DNA of 64,000 nt from the NCBI RefSeq assembly GCF_904846075.1, contig NZ_CAJGZH010000002.1, positions 1,054,001 through 1,118,000 of the forward strand, written 5' to 3'. The translations under genes were made by a program, and so were the position numbers. Below are positions 1 through 8,067 of this stretch, in pieces (position 1 is the stretch's first letter; each line of letters begins with the position of its first letter). The notes below the pieces were generated by a model, which did no database searches, had not been told where the DNA came from, and saw only the letters and a list, made by a program, of their open reading frames with translations. Source of the stretch: Psychrobacter glacincola. Lineage in GTDB: Bacteria; Pseudomonadota; Gammaproteobacteria; Pseudomonadales; Moraxellaceae.

Positions 1-346
1 AAAACTTGACAGGTTCATTGGCATCGCCATTCATCTCACTATGAGTAATACCCGTACCCGCTGACATGACCTGAATCTCACCCGTTTCGATGATGCCTTG
101 GTTACCGATATTATCTCCATGAGCTAACTTCCCACTTAGAGGAATACTGATAATTTCCATGTCGCGGTGTGAGTGCTTGCCGAAACCTTGACCGCCAATA
201 ACAAAGTCATCATTGATGACTCGTAGCGCGCCAAAACCCATACGCTCTGGATTATGATAATTGGCAAAACTAAAAGTATGCTTACTTTTGAGCCAGCCAT
301 GGTTAGCATCGCCACGAGAATCTGCTGCATGATAGATCGTTTTCAT
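1..346 (-). CDS. pirin family protein, N-terminal part (cut by window edge)
   Basis: The reverse strand read from the ATG at 346 gives 115 residues beginning MKTIYHAADSRGDANHGWL and running off the left edge. The SKHTFSFANYHNPERMGFG, GFGKHSHRDMEII and SAGTGITHSEMN blocks are the pirin-type cupin signature. The His residues of GFGKHSHRD, together with the later His and Glu, are the usual metal ligands. Bacterial pirins of this type (YhaK/YhhW-like) are cytoplasmic and some oxidise quercetin; the substrate here cannot be told. The promoter at 381-460 closely matches that of the doxX operon, so a shared regulator, probably the LysR protein at 2840-3745, is inferred. The C-terminal part of the gene is outside the window. 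Confidence 0.9.
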   Translation of the reverse strand, partial: MKTIYHAADSRGDANHGWLKSKHTFSFANYHNPERMGFGALRVINDDFVIGGQGFGKHSHRDMEIISIPLSGKLAHGDNIGNQGIIETGEIQVMSAGTGITHSEMNGDANEPVKF

Positions 347-380
347 AAGTTATCCTTTATTTTTAATTGGCTTGTTTAAG

Positions 381-460
381 CTATGGTCCTATTATAATTG
401 TTGACCATATATAGATAAACAGTGCTTATTGCAAATAACTATTCTTATTTATAGAACAAT
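381..460 (-). promoter_or_regulatory. 80-bp promoter module of pirin, shared with doxX operon (copy A)
   Basis: This stretch aligns without gaps to 2745-2824 with 62 of 80 identical bases by hand count. It lies 34 bases upstream of the pirin start. At its distal end is the palindromic core TTCTTATTTATAGAA (442-456), which fits the T-N11-A pattern of LysR-family operators. Reading toward pirin, TTGCAA followed 17 bases later by TATATG is a possible -35/-10 pair. It also lies upstream of the divergent GNAT gene at 566. Confidence 0.65.
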
Positions 461-565
461 AGGCGCTTAGCATTAACGTAATATAATAGTCACGCCATCA
501 TTCGCGTCACCCGTTAGTACCAATAAACAGGTGCAAAAAATATTAATGATAAAGAGAGAATAACA

Positions 566-892
566 ATGTCAAATCAGCATACAACGCATTACGATGTGAT
601 CGACAATAAAAGCCAAAATCGATTTGAGATTCATATTGATGATCAAATTGCCTTTGAAGACTATGAGTTTTTTACCACATCCACAGGTGAAGAAGGTATT
701 GAATATAAGCACACATTTGTGCCTGATTCGCTTAGTGGTCGTGGTATTGCAGGCTACTTAGTTAAGGTTATCTTAGATTGTGCAGCCGCTAGAAAACTGC
801 GCGTTAAACCGACCTGTCCTTATGTGAAATCCTATATTGATAAGCACCCAGAATACCAAGCCAATTCGGTGTTTCATGGTGCGAAAGCCTAA
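566..892 (+). CDS. small GNAT-like N-acetyltransferase (YjdJ/Acetyltransf_CG type)
   Basis: A 108-residue protein preceded by AAAGAGAG. SLSGRGIAGYLVKVILDCAAA (from about residue 56) is a short acetyl-CoA binding motif, and the C-terminal LRVKPTCPYVKSYIDKHPEY is the characteristic end of the compact Acetyltransf_CG (PF14542) family. These cytoplasmic proteins are about 90-110 residues long and lack much of the normal GNAT fold; physiological substrates are mostly unknown. The gene is divergent from pirin across the shared regulatory module at 381-460, so it may belong to the same stress response. A strong hairpin terminator follows. Confidence 0.85.
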   Translation: MSNQHTTHYDVIDNKSQNRFEIHIDDQIAFEDYEFFTTSTGEEGIEYKHTFVPDSLSGRGIAGYLVKVILDCAAARKLRVKPTCPYVKSYIDKHPEYQANSVFHGAKA

Positions 893-904
893 GACAAGAT
901 GCAT

Positions 905-937
905 AAAAAAAGCCATGATAATTTATCATGGCTTTTT
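905..937. terminator. bidirectional terminator between GNAT and YoaK-like genes
   Basis: An almost perfect inverted repeat, AAAAAGCCATGATAA against TTATCATGGCTTTTT, with a tiny loop. It has an A run on one side and a T run on the other, so it can end transcripts from both convergent genes. Confidence 0.85.
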
Positions 938-975
938 ACGGTTCATGGCATTACTCAATGTAGGTAAAACTTTTA

Positions 976-1719
976 TTAGCTAATATGCTGTAAGAACTCT
1001 GGATTACGCGCTAGTAGTGATAGGTACAGCACAGGAATGACAAATAAACCGACTGCCCAATAACTGAGATTAACGTACAGCACCGCGCCGAGTAGCGCGC
1101 CAATCACAAAGCTGATAACCAATGCCGCGCTATGCCCCAATTTTTTGGCATTATCAGCGCTACGGTTGGCAATATAATCTGACAGACCAATACCCAGTTG
1201 GGTGGTATTGCCTGTCATTAATACCGTTGGACTCATGTGTTTGATGACTGTTTTACTAGCCGTATTACGAATAGCAAGTGCCGTTAAACCTAGACCACCA
1301 GTGATGGCGACGGTTATATCTCCAGCCTCAGTGAAAGGTTGAAAGGACAATCCTGCTATCATAAAGGCGGTCAAAAATAGGGCTTCTGCCAAAAATAAAT
1401 GGCTGAGTACCAACGTTTGCTTCCGGCTTTTATCAATGTATATTTTGGTAATAACCACCGTTATTATAAAAAGCGGCACTGATGCCAGCTTGATCCACAA
1501 GCCATCTTCACCTTTAACCAAACCGCTACCAGCCAGTACTAAGTTACCCGTGACATGAGCGGTAAAAAAGCCAAATAAAGTGATGAAGCCAATGGTATCA
1601 ATCGCCCCACCAACTATCGTTAATAGTATAGGCGCTTGATAGCGTTGCCAAAAGCTTGGTGTCTTACGATCTAGAGTGTTGTTATCAGCGACAGCTTTAG
1701 GCACTGGTATTCCCTGCAA
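976..1719 (-). CDS. YoaK/DUF1275 family membrane protein
   Basis: A 247-residue, very hydrophobic protein with about six or seven predicted membrane segments. The motif GFFTAHVTGNLV (about residues 50-61) and the later SPTVLMTGNTTQLG are the two internally related signatures of the YoaK/DUF1275 family. The function of that family is not settled; it is an inner-membrane protein often found beside redox genes. Its start overlaps the end of the FMN reductase gene by 23 bases (1697-1719), so the two are probably co-translated as the last members of the doxX operon. The start at 1719 was kept because the overlap suits translational coupling. Confidence 0.85.
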   Translation of the reverse strand: MQGIPVPKAVADNNTLDRKTPSFWQRYQAPILLTIVGGAIDTIGFITLFGFFTAHVTGNLVLAGSGLVKGEDGLWIKLASVPLFIITVVITKIYIDKSRKQTLVLSHLFLAEALFLTAFMIAGLSFQPFTEAGDITVAITGGLGLTALAIRNTASKTVIKHMSPTVLMTGNTTQLGIGLSDYIANRSADNAKKLGHSAALVISFVIGALLGAVLYVNLSYWAVGLFVIPVLYLSLLARNPEFLQHIS

Positions 1720-2251
1720 AATCCATGAAATCAGTCACAAAGCGCTGTAAGAATTTCTGTGTGCGCGGGCTAACACTGCCATCATCATTTAAGCTGTCAG
1801 TTGCACGACTTAAATGAATTTCAGGATCAATCATCATTTGTGCCGAAAGCATTTGCATGCTTTTTCTGACATCAAGGCCACTATTGATACCGCCAAAACT
1901 GCCTGGCGAGGCCGTCACTACCGCAACTTTTTTATGGGTCCACACGCTTTCTTTATAAGGACGTGAGGCGATATCTACGACATTTTTCAAGGCGGCAGGC
2001 ATAGTGCGGTTATGCTCTGGTGTGACAATTAATACGGCATCAGCGCCTGTCAGCTGCTGACGCACACGCTCATAGCTATCGATAGTCGTATCATCATAAT
2101 CCTGATTGTAAAGGGGTAAATCTGCGATATAGACTTCTTTTATAGTCACGCTTTCAGGCATCTGCGACACCATATATTCTGCAAATTTACGATTGATAGA
2201 TTCTTTTCGCAAGCTGCCAATAATTAAGGCGATGTTTATGGATGGGCTCAT
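1697..2251 (-). CDS. NAD(P)H-dependent FMN reductase (ChrR/YieF-like)
   Basis: A 184-residue flavodoxin-fold protein. GSLRKESINRKFAEYM near the N terminus is the FMN phosphate-binding loop, and TPEHNRTMPAALKNVVDIAS with the later PGSFGGINSGLDVRKSM are typical of the NADPH-dependent FMN reductase family (PF03358). Relatives such as ChrR and YieF carry out two-electron reduction of quinones and also reduce chromate, protecting the cell from redox cycling. It is the middle gene of doxX - FMN reductase - YoaK-like, divergent from a LysR gene, which supports a quinone or electrophile detoxification role (inference). A GGAGCC ribosome-binding site sits just upstream of the ATG. Confidence 0.88.
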   Translation of the reverse strand: MSPSINIALIIGSLRKESINRKFAEYMVSQMPESVTIKEVYIADLPLYNQDYDDTTIDSYERVRQQLTGADAVLIVTPEHNRTMPAALKNVVDIASRPYKESVWTHKKVAVVTASPGSFGGINSGLDVRKSMQMLSAQMMIDPEIHLSRATDSLNDDGSVSPRTQKFLQRFVTDFMDFAGNTSA

Positions 2252-2304
2252 AGCGGCTCCTTGATTATGATGATAAGAAGATATTTTCTAAGCCATTTAC
2301 TCTA

Positions 2305-2697
2305 CTATATTCTGCGATGATTACTGTTATCAATTGAATAAGCACCTGCTCCATGAGCAAATATCATCAAGAAACCACCCGCCATCGCAATGTTTTTCAT
2401 GAAAGGGTTCATCTGTGATTCATCTATCCAGAATTGATGGAAAAGCAGCGCTGATATAATATTGAATCCAACGAGTAAAATAGCAACGAAACGCGCTTTG
2501 AATCCGAAGAGAATAGCGAGACCGCCAAAGAGTTCAACGGCTATAACTAAGGGTAATAACATCCCGGGCACACCCATTGATTCCATATAACCTTGAGTGG
2601 CCGCGTAGCCGGTAATTTTAGTAAAGCCTGAAAAGATAAAAATCATTGATAAAAATAGGCGTCCGATAGGAGCGCTTAGCTCTTGTAGTTTATCCAT
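2305..2697 (-). CDS. DoxX family membrane protein
   Basis: A 130-residue protein with four predicted membrane segments. GRLFLSMIFIFSGFTKITGY at the N terminus and the later AVELFGGLAILFGFKARFVA are DoxX/YphA family signatures. DoxX-like proteins such as Escherichia YqjF are induced by aromatic nitro-compound breakdown products under a LysR regulator (YhaJ), an arrangement echoed here by the adjacent divergent LysR gene. This is the first gene of an operon with FMN reductase and the YoaK-like gene. Its promoter module is shared with pirin. The molecular activity of the family remains uncertain. Confidence 0.88.
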   Translation of the reverse strand: MDKLQELSAPIGRLFLSMIFIFSGFTKITGYAATQGYMESMGVPGMLLPLVIAVELFGGLAILFGFKARFVAILLVGFNIISALLFHQFWIDESQMNPFMKNIAMAGGFLMIFAHGAGAYSIDNSNHRRI

Positions 2698-2744
2698 GGG
2701 TTTTCTCCAGTAATAGAATGTTTTTTAAATTTTATTTGATTATG

Positions 2745-2824
2745 CGATGGTCTTATTGTATTTGTTGCTTATAATTAGATAAACTGTGATAATTGCAAAT
2801 GTAAGTTCTTATTTGTAGAACAAT
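2745..2824 (-). promoter_or_regulatory. 80-bp promoter module of doxX operon / LysR (copy B)
   Basis: Second copy of the module seen at 381-460, 62 of 80 bases identical with no gaps. The palindromic core TTCTTATTTGTAGAA is at 2806-2820, only 19 bases before the LysR start codon at 2840, where a bound regulator would also repress its own gene. Toward doxX, TTGCAA with a 17-base spacer before ATTATA is a candidate promoter. Confidence 0.65.
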
Positions 2825-2839
2825 TAAGAGGTGGTTTAC

Positions 2840-3745
2840 ATGGGACAATTAGAAGATATGGCAATGTTTGTGCGTGTTGTCGAAGCAGGCAGTATTACCA
2901 AAGCCGCAGAACAACTGAACATCGCAAAATCTGCGGTAAGCCGGCGTTTAAAGGAGTTAGAGACGCGCTTGGGCAGTCAACTGATTAGCCGAACCACGCG
3001 TCAATCAAACTTAACCCAAGCCGGTGAGCAGTATTATCAAAAGGTGCACCATATACTCAGTGAAGTGGATGCGCTGAATGAAGAGACGAGTGGTACTCCG
3101 ACGCGTATCGAAGGGACATTAAAGATGACTGCACCACTGTCCTTTGGTTTGATGCATTTAAACGATGTCATCGATGAATACGCCAATCAGCATCCTGAGT
3201 TAAAGTTTGAGCTGGATTTTTCTGATCGGCATACTGATTTGATTGAGGAAGGGTTTGAGTTAGCGATTCGTATTAGAGAGTTGCAAGATTCCAGTTATCA
3301 AGCCAAACGTCTGGCACTGATTCGTTATGCGTTATGCGCCAGTCCTGAATATCTAGAGAGAATGGGTACGCCAAAGACTTTTGACGATCTGTCAGAACAT
3401 GAGTTTTTACAATATGGTATGAGCAAATCTAGCGCGATAGAATTGATAGATGAGCAAGGTAAGAAGCATCAAGTCGCCGTAAACGGTAAAATAAAAGCCA
3501 ATAATGGGGACTTTTTGCGGGAGATGGCAGTCAAAGGTCATGGTATTGCTTTTCTGCCAACTTTTATTACGTATCAAGCCTTAATCAGCGGTGAGCTTGT
3601 GCCTATCCTCCAGCAGTATCAATTACCTACTTTAAACGCTTATGCGGTCTACCCGAAAAATCGATTTTTATCGCAGCGCTGTCGTTATTTGATTGACTTT
3701 ATTGCCGAGCGTTTTGGTGATAATCCGTATTGGGATAATTTTTGA
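2840..3745 (+). CDS. LysR family transcriptional regulator (probable quinone/electrophile sensor)
   Basis: A 301-residue LysR protein: winged helix-turn-helix at about residues 4-62 (SITKAAEQLNIAKSAVSRRL) followed by a type 2 periplasmic-binding-like effector domain. The reading frame can start at a GTG (2831), but the ATG at 2840 is preceded at proper spacing by AAGAGG and fits family starts, so it was chosen. It is divergent from doxX - FMN reductase - YoaK-like and shares the intergenic operator copy B. By context it is the likely regulator of both that operon and the pirin gene. The effector is not determinable from sequence. No terminator was recognised after it. Confidence 0.9.
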   Translation: MGQLEDMAMFVRVVEAGSITKAAEQLNIAKSAVSRRLKELETRLGSQLISRTTRQSNLTQAGEQYYQKVHHILSEVDALNEETSGTPTRIEGTLKMTAPLSFGLMHLNDVIDEYANQHPELKFELDFSDRHTDLIEEGFELAIRIRELQDSSYQAKRLALIRYALCASPEYLERMGTPKTFDDLSEHEFLQYGMSKSSAIELIDEQGKKHQVAVNGKIKANNGDFLREMAVKGHGIAFLPTFITYQALISGELVPILQQYQLPTLNAYAVYPKNRFLSQRCRYLIDFIAERFGDNPYWDNF

Positions 3746-4085
3746 TAAGCATTTACGGCTCAACACTTAACGGACAAGCTTAAATGAACACTATACCTGC
3801 CATTAATAAGATAAGTGCCCGCGATCCCAATGAACCAAGTCGACCCTCAACAAACGCTAGAGTTATTAACCTCTACCGTCAAATCCGTAGAAACAAAATT
3901 GGGATAATATTGATTATAATAGGTACAAATACGATACTGAATATATTTCTAAGGTTTTGCCATTCTCTCCCGAAATGGATATTGAATTTCCTATATAATG
4001 TGAGCCATCTCTTTGTTGATAACCCCTTTAATTTAGGCTTTTTTCTTAGTAAAAAAATGCTTCTTATCAGGTAAAACGGTGCTTT
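3746..4085 (+). other. intergenic region before rluF
   Basis: A 340-base, AT-rich gap. A 96-codon open frame (3784-4074) spans most of it but has no ribosome-binding site and unlikely composition, and is not called. TATAAT at 3994-3999 is a good -10 element for rluF, though no convincing -35 stands 17 bases upstream. Confidence 0.5.
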
Positions 4086-5072
4086 ATGTTTAACGCTTCC
4101 TCAACTCGTTTAAATAAATACATCAGCGAAAGCGGTATTTGCTCCAGGCGAGACGCTGACCGCTTTGTTGAACAAGGTAATGTATACATCAATGGTAAGC
4201 GTGCTCAAGTAGGTGATCAAGTAGTTGCTGGAGATACAGTGAAAGTCAACGGGCAACTCATTGAGCCGCGAGAGGCGGATGATTTTGTATTTATTGTCTT
4301 GAATAAACCCGTGGGTATTGTGAGCACTACAGAAGCTTCAGAAAAAGATAATATCGTTGATTTCGTTAGACATAGTACACGTATTTTTCCGATTGGACGT
4401 TTGGATAAAGACTCTCAAGGTTTAATCTTTTTGACCAGTAATGGTGATCTGGTTAATAAAGTATTACGTGCTGGTAATAACCACGAGAAAGAATATTTGG
4501 TGACGGTGAACAAACCGATAACAGATAGTTTTATTGAGGGTTTAGCTGGTGGCGTGCCAATGCTTGGGAAGATGACCAAGAAATGCCCAGTTACTAAGGT
4601 GGCACCCACCGTGTTTAACATCACGCTAGTGCAGGGTTTAAACCGCCAAATTCGCCGTATGTGTGAGCATTTTGGCTATGAAGTGGTGAAGCTTGAGCGT
4701 ACGCGGATTATGAATGTCAGTCTTAAAGGTACTCCCGTTGGAGACTGGCGAGATTTAACCGAAAAAGAGTTGTCTGTTTTACTTAAGTCCATAGAAGGTT
4801 CTTCTTCAGATGCCAGTAATCCGGGCAAGAAATCTCGTAATGCGCCACGAAAAAATGCTCGTACTGATGATTCATCAAAGACAAAAACGTCTTCAAAATC
4901 AGCGGGGGCAGCAAAGGGCAATAAAAAACACGCCAAGGATGATGCTAGAAAACCAGCGGGTTCTAAAGGTAAAGATAGACGTCCTTTTGGTAATGGCAAG
5001 AAGGCTGTGGGCAATGGCAAACCTGCTACAAATGGTAAGCGCCCTGCAAAAGGTCGAAGTTCTAAGCGGTAG
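4086..5072 (+). CDS. rluF: 23S rRNA pseudouridine(2604) synthase RluF
   Basis: A 328-residue protein matching the recalled Escherichia RluF sequence nearly block for block: [15 protein letters not shown] opens the S4 RNA-binding domain (about 8-60), [11 protein letters not shown] leads into the catalytic domain, and [14 protein letters not shown] holds the catalytic Asp (Asp107). [29 protein letters not shown] and [11 protein letters not shown] follow. It modifies uridine 2604 of 23S rRNA, with known relaxed specificity for tRNA-Tyr. The C-terminal tail of about 90 residues is Lys/Ser/Gly-rich and low complexity, longer than in Escherichia, probably a nonspecific RNA contact. A terminator follows. 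Confidence 0.95.
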   Translation: MFNASSTRLNKYISESGICSRRDADRFVEQGNVYINGKRAQVGDQVVAGDTVKVNGQLIEPREADDFVFIVLNKPVGIVSTTEASEKDNIVDFVRHSTRIFPIGRLDKDSQGLIFLTSNGDLVNKVLRAGNNHEKEYLVTVNKPITDSFIEGLAGGVPMLGKMTKKCPVTKVAPTVFNITLVQGLNRQIRRMCEHFGYEVVKLERTRIMNVSLKGTPVGDWRDLTEKELSVLLKSIEGSSSDASNPGKKSRNAPRKNARTDDSSKTKTSSKSAGAAKGNKKHAKDDARKPAGSKGKDRRPFGNGKKAVGNGKPATNGKRPAKGRSSKR

Positions 5073-5140
5073 CAGTATCGCGACTATAGATTGATGGGTA
5101 AAGGTTAGCTAATTAGAACACTTGATAAGAAATACTGCAC

Positions 5141-5175
5141 AAAAAGCCAGACAATTTAAGTTGTCCGGCTTTTTT
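5141..5175 (+). terminator. rluF terminator
   Basis: Inverted repeat AAAAAGCCAGACAA against TTGTCCGGCTTTTTT with one mismatch and a T run. Confidence 0.85.
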
Positions 5176-5210
5176 GTTGCCTGCAGACTCTCTCAACCAA
5201 ATAATTTTTA

Positions 5211-5445
5211 TTATAAAGCCAACTCATAACTCGTACTAAACACTGAGGCTTGAAATTCTTGCGGCATCCCCTGCTCTATTAAGTCATTAATCTCTCTTAA
5301 TGCGATATCGATAGAACATTTGGTCATAACTCCTGCGGCGCTGCCATACTATAAAATCGTTGGCCACTATCATCGCTTTGTACCAATACTCTCTCAGTAA
5401 TCTCTCAATAATTTCACGAAGTACCGCTGGTATGGGCGGACTAAA
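5211..5445 (-). pseudogene. decayed remnant of a Fic-domain gene (DUF4172 type)
   Basis: The reverse strand holds broken coding fragments. One frame reads LVQSDDSGQRFYSMAA, which resembles the QRFYSMSAQI block after the Fic active site of DUF4172-type Fic proteins. A second frame reads TKCSIDIALREINDLIEQG and ends STSYELAL with a stop at 5211-5213, matching their C-terminal winged-helix end (ALRDLNDLIEKG...STSY). Between them an internal stretch is missing and the frame changes. The catalytic HPFxDGNGR motif is absent. This is read as the deleted 3' end of a former AMPylating Fic gene. Family assignment is from memory of the motifs, so confidence is moderate. Confidence 0.5.
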
Positions 5446-5540
5446 AATAGCAGAGTCTAAGACAGTTAGCAGATGTCATTGTTCAAAAATTCGATTATAG
5501 TAGATATCAAATCATACATTTAAAAATTGAGGACAAAATA

Positions 5541-6248
5541 ATGAAGACACTAAGTTTATGTATTGCAGCAGGACTGGGTTTAAGCGCTTGTGCTGGTGGA
5601 ATGACAGGGAATACGGGTCAAAACAATAATGTCAATGGCATCGTCACTCAATACCCTGTCGAGACTGCCATGCTCAACATCTATACCAAACAACGCAGTG
5701 ATAAATTAGTTGCGGTTGTCGGCAGTCAAAGTGTGTCAGCAGAGATTCAAGTGACGCCTAAAGGCAGTATGATATTTAATAATAAGTCTGTACAAGGTAC
5801 CGAAATAAACACCATCAATAAGATGAATAATCAAATCACCAATCAATCAGTCGCTATCAATTACTTCACCCTGAATCCACTGATATTCCATGGTTTTACA
5901 GATGGTACAGGTAAATACTCACTATCTAACCAGACGACCACCATTCCTAAAATGGCGACGGTGGGCGCTTCTAGTAAGCTACTGACGGAAAATGTCTATG
6001 CCGATAGCAGTATGCGTAACAAGATAGGGACTTATAACCAAGACTGGTCTTTGTCGCGTGATACAAATAATACCGCATGGTTCTGTATAGAAACCTCAGG
6101 CAATCTATTACTCAGCTTTGACCCTGCAGGCACTTCATCAGAATGCTACAAGATCAATGCCAAAGGCGATATCTTAGCAAGCAAAGTGACACTGAGTCAG
6201 CCTAGTAGTAATGGTAGTACTAAGACGGTGACTTTAAACAGTCAGTAG
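5541..6248 (+). CDS. hypothetical lipoprotein
   Basis: A 235-residue protein with a lipoprotein signal: a short hydrophobic leader and lipobox LSAC with the lipidated Cys at residue 17. The mature part starts with a Gly/Asn-rich linker and then a polar, probably beta-rich region with two Cys (about residues 176 and 202) that could form a disulfide. No known domain was recognised. Residue 19 onward lacks Asp at the +2 position, so transport to the outer membrane is expected. GAGGACAAA precedes the start. It is a monocistronic gene followed by a strong terminator. Confidence 0.75.
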   Translation: MKTLSLCIAAGLGLSACAGGMTGNTGQNNNVNGIVTQYPVETAMLNIYTKQRSDKLVAVVGSQSVSAEIQVTPKGSMIFNNKSVQGTEINTINKMNNQITNQSVAINYFTLNPLIFHGFTDGTGKYSLSNQTTTIPKMATVGASSKLLTENVYADSSMRNKIGTYNQDWSLSRDTNNTAWFCIETSGNLLLSFDPAGTSSECYKINAKGDILASKVTLSQPSSNGSTKTVTLNSQ

Positions 6249-6332
6249 TGATTATCATGGTGACATGCCCTTTACCATATAGCCTTGTTACATAGCTTTC
6301 GTCACATAGCACTTATTACATAACAACGAAAC

Positions 6333-6365
6333 AAAAAAATAGCGCCTAGTATGGGCGCTATTTTT
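6333..6365. terminator. bidirectional terminator between lipoprotein and His/Lys-rich gene
   Basis: AATAGCGCC and GGCGCTATT pair around a 7-base loop, flanked by an A run and a T run; it lies between two convergent genes. Confidence 0.85.
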
Positions 6366-6384
6366 ATATCAGTCAGCTGAACGA

Positions 6385-6645
6385 TTAAGAACGATGTCCA
6401 TGAATATGCTTAGCTTGATATTTGCTTTTTGCTTTGAGATGAGCCGCTAGTTTTTTTGATTGATGCTTTGACACTACTGCCTTTTTCTTCACATGCTGAT
6501 GTTTATTATCAAACTTTGCATTGACCTTTTGATGCTTCACTTGAGCAACATGATGTTTAGCAATTTGCGGCGCAGCACTTGCTTGGCTAACCATTGTGAA
6601 GCAAGCAGTAATGGCTAGAATTGAACTTATCATTATTTTTTTCAT
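6385..6645 (-). CDS. small exported His/Lys-rich protein
   Basis: An 86-residue protein with a clear Sec signal peptide (MKKIMISSILAITACFTMV, predicted cleavage after ASA). The mature part of about 60 residues is almost entirely Lys, His, Gln and Ala, strongly basic, with a dozen His. The frame can be extended to 6720, but the start at 6645 gives the signal peptide and follows a GAGAAAAA purine run, so it was chosen. Such composition suggests binding of metal ions or of polyanions in the periplasm; this is a guess from composition only. No family was recognised. Confidence 0.7.
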   Translation of the reverse strand: MKKIMISSILAITACFTMVSQASAAPQIAKHHVAQVKHQKVNAKFDNKHQHVKKKAVVSKHQSKKLAAHLKAKSKYQAKHIHGHRS

Positions 6646-7184
6646 TATTTTTTCTCGTATAAAGTCATATTGGTTATGAGTTGTGGTTAAAACTGCCTTA
6701 CTCAATATCAAGTAAAGCATTCACGTGATAAAAAGCATCTTGATAAAAATCTGCTCTATCGACAACGAGAATAATAAATGATTCAAACGTTAAGTAGATT
6801 TATTAAGATTGAAGAAAGGTAACCTTAATGAGGGAAGGTTTCTTAAGTGGTACGCTATAAGCGTCATATTGGCGCTTTTCTAGACGGGCAAGTAATAGCG
6901 AATGAAAAGATATCTTATATATAAATTATGATGACTGGCTTTGGCATATTTTTTATAAAGCGTAGACGTTGTCACGATACTTTCATTTTCACCTTATAAA
7001 ATGCGTTGATTATTCAAAGCCATTGACGATATGCCGCATCACAATAAAGACTTTTAAAGAGTGAAGACCAAACTAAGCAGGCGAGATAAGTATTTTGTAA
7101 GGGTCGCTGGGGTTGGGATTTTTTTAAAGTAGCCAACTGATGGCCTTCTGAATAGCAATTTTGAAATAACTGAGAATCGATGTA
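6646..7184. other. intergenic region of about 540 bases
   Basis: AT-rich, without a convincing open frame. It contains the small palindrome AAGGTAACCTT near 6818 and two divergent promoter areas presumably serving the flanking genes. No repeat or RNA gene was recognised. Confidence 0.5.
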
Positions 7185-7574
7185 ATGAACCATTACTTAT
7201 GTTTGACAGATTATGAAAAAAACTTGATTGATAGTGCTTTGCTCATTCTGATGAAAAAAAACATCCAATATAGCGATCAATCAAAAGAAAACTCAGTGCA
7301 ACAATACTATCAAGATTTTAATCTCACACTTTTTGAGCTATGTGCAAAAATAAAAGCACCTGATTTTGACAAACAACTGGATTTATCTTCGAAAGAAATC
7401 AAAGCAATTAAAAAAGCTCTAACCTCACTGTACGACCGTATCTATCAAAGAACCCTTAAAGACACAGAGGGCAATCAAGAAGATCACTATAAGAGCTGTA
7501 AGTTACAGATTATAGAATTAGAGAGAAAAATCGATATTATCGAGAAAAATAATATAGAGAGCAATAGTTGTTAA
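7185..7574 (+). CDS. hypothetical protein
   Basis: A 129-residue, AT-rich gene for a soluble, charged, mainly helical protein. The last 30 residues (ELERKIDIIEKNNIE) look like a short coiled coil. No signal peptide, membrane segment or known motif was recognised. The upstream region has no strong ribosome-binding site (TCGATGTA precedes the ATG). It has lower GC than the neighbours and stands alone between two long gaps, which suggests accessory DNA. It may be real but unexpressed. Confidence 0.5.
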   Translation: MNHYLCLTDYEKNLIDSALLILMKKNIQYSDQSKENSVQQYYQDFNLTLFELCAKIKAPDFDKQLDLSSKEIKAIKKALTSLYDRIYQRTLKDTEGNQEDHYKSCKLQIIELERKIDIIEKNNIESNSC

Positions 7575-8067
7575 ATTATTCTTTTTTACCAAAAAATCTC
7601 ACTATTTTTAAGTCTTTACCACCATCAATATTGGTCGCGTAAAACAAAAAATCGCACTCCGCATTACATTAGCCTATCTTTTCCGCTGGGTTTTATTAGC
7701 GCTTTCCCATTTGCTTGGTTATCATCTAGCTACTTCAGTCATATAGTCTTCTCAGTACAAGATGGATATAAGTACAGCAAAGGATAATACGGCAAATTAA
7801 GATACGGTAAATTAAAGTACGGCAAATATCAGGCTGAGTAAACATGACGACGCTGTGACCGATTTCTCTAGAATGCCCGATATATCTCTATACAAGACTT
7901 GTAAAGAGCATACCCCTTGTCTTAGAATGGCATTGTTAATGATAATGTCTATTTTGTTAAGTATTCTTTCTAAAATGCTTTAAACTGACGTTTCAAGTTA
8001 GCACACCTCCTTACTTATAAATGTTACCTATGCATCATCAGCATGGTAGTAATACGATGACCCTATC
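7575..8067. other. intergenic region with Fur-like box and short tandem repeat
   Basis: A gap of about 490 bases. It holds nearly three copies of a 15-base unit like ATACGGCAAATTAAG (7787-7830) and a Fur-like sequence at 7935-7953. Otherwise nothing recognisable. Confidence 0.5.
7935..7953 (+). promoter_or_regulatory. possible Fur box upstream of copper-receptor cluster
   Basis: GTTAATGATAATGTCTATT matches 14 of 19 positions of the classical Fur consensus. It lies 115 bases before the DUF2946 gene that opens the cluster. Confidence 0.4.

Noticed and set aside
3784-4074. 96-codon open frame between the LysR gene and rluF
   Set aside because: No ribosome-binding site, unlikely amino-acid order, overlaps the rluF promoter area; a shorter competing frame is equally plausible.
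4676-5094. Several open frames over the Lys-rich tail of rluF
   Set aside because: Low-complexity codons create frames on both strands; only rluF has family similarity.
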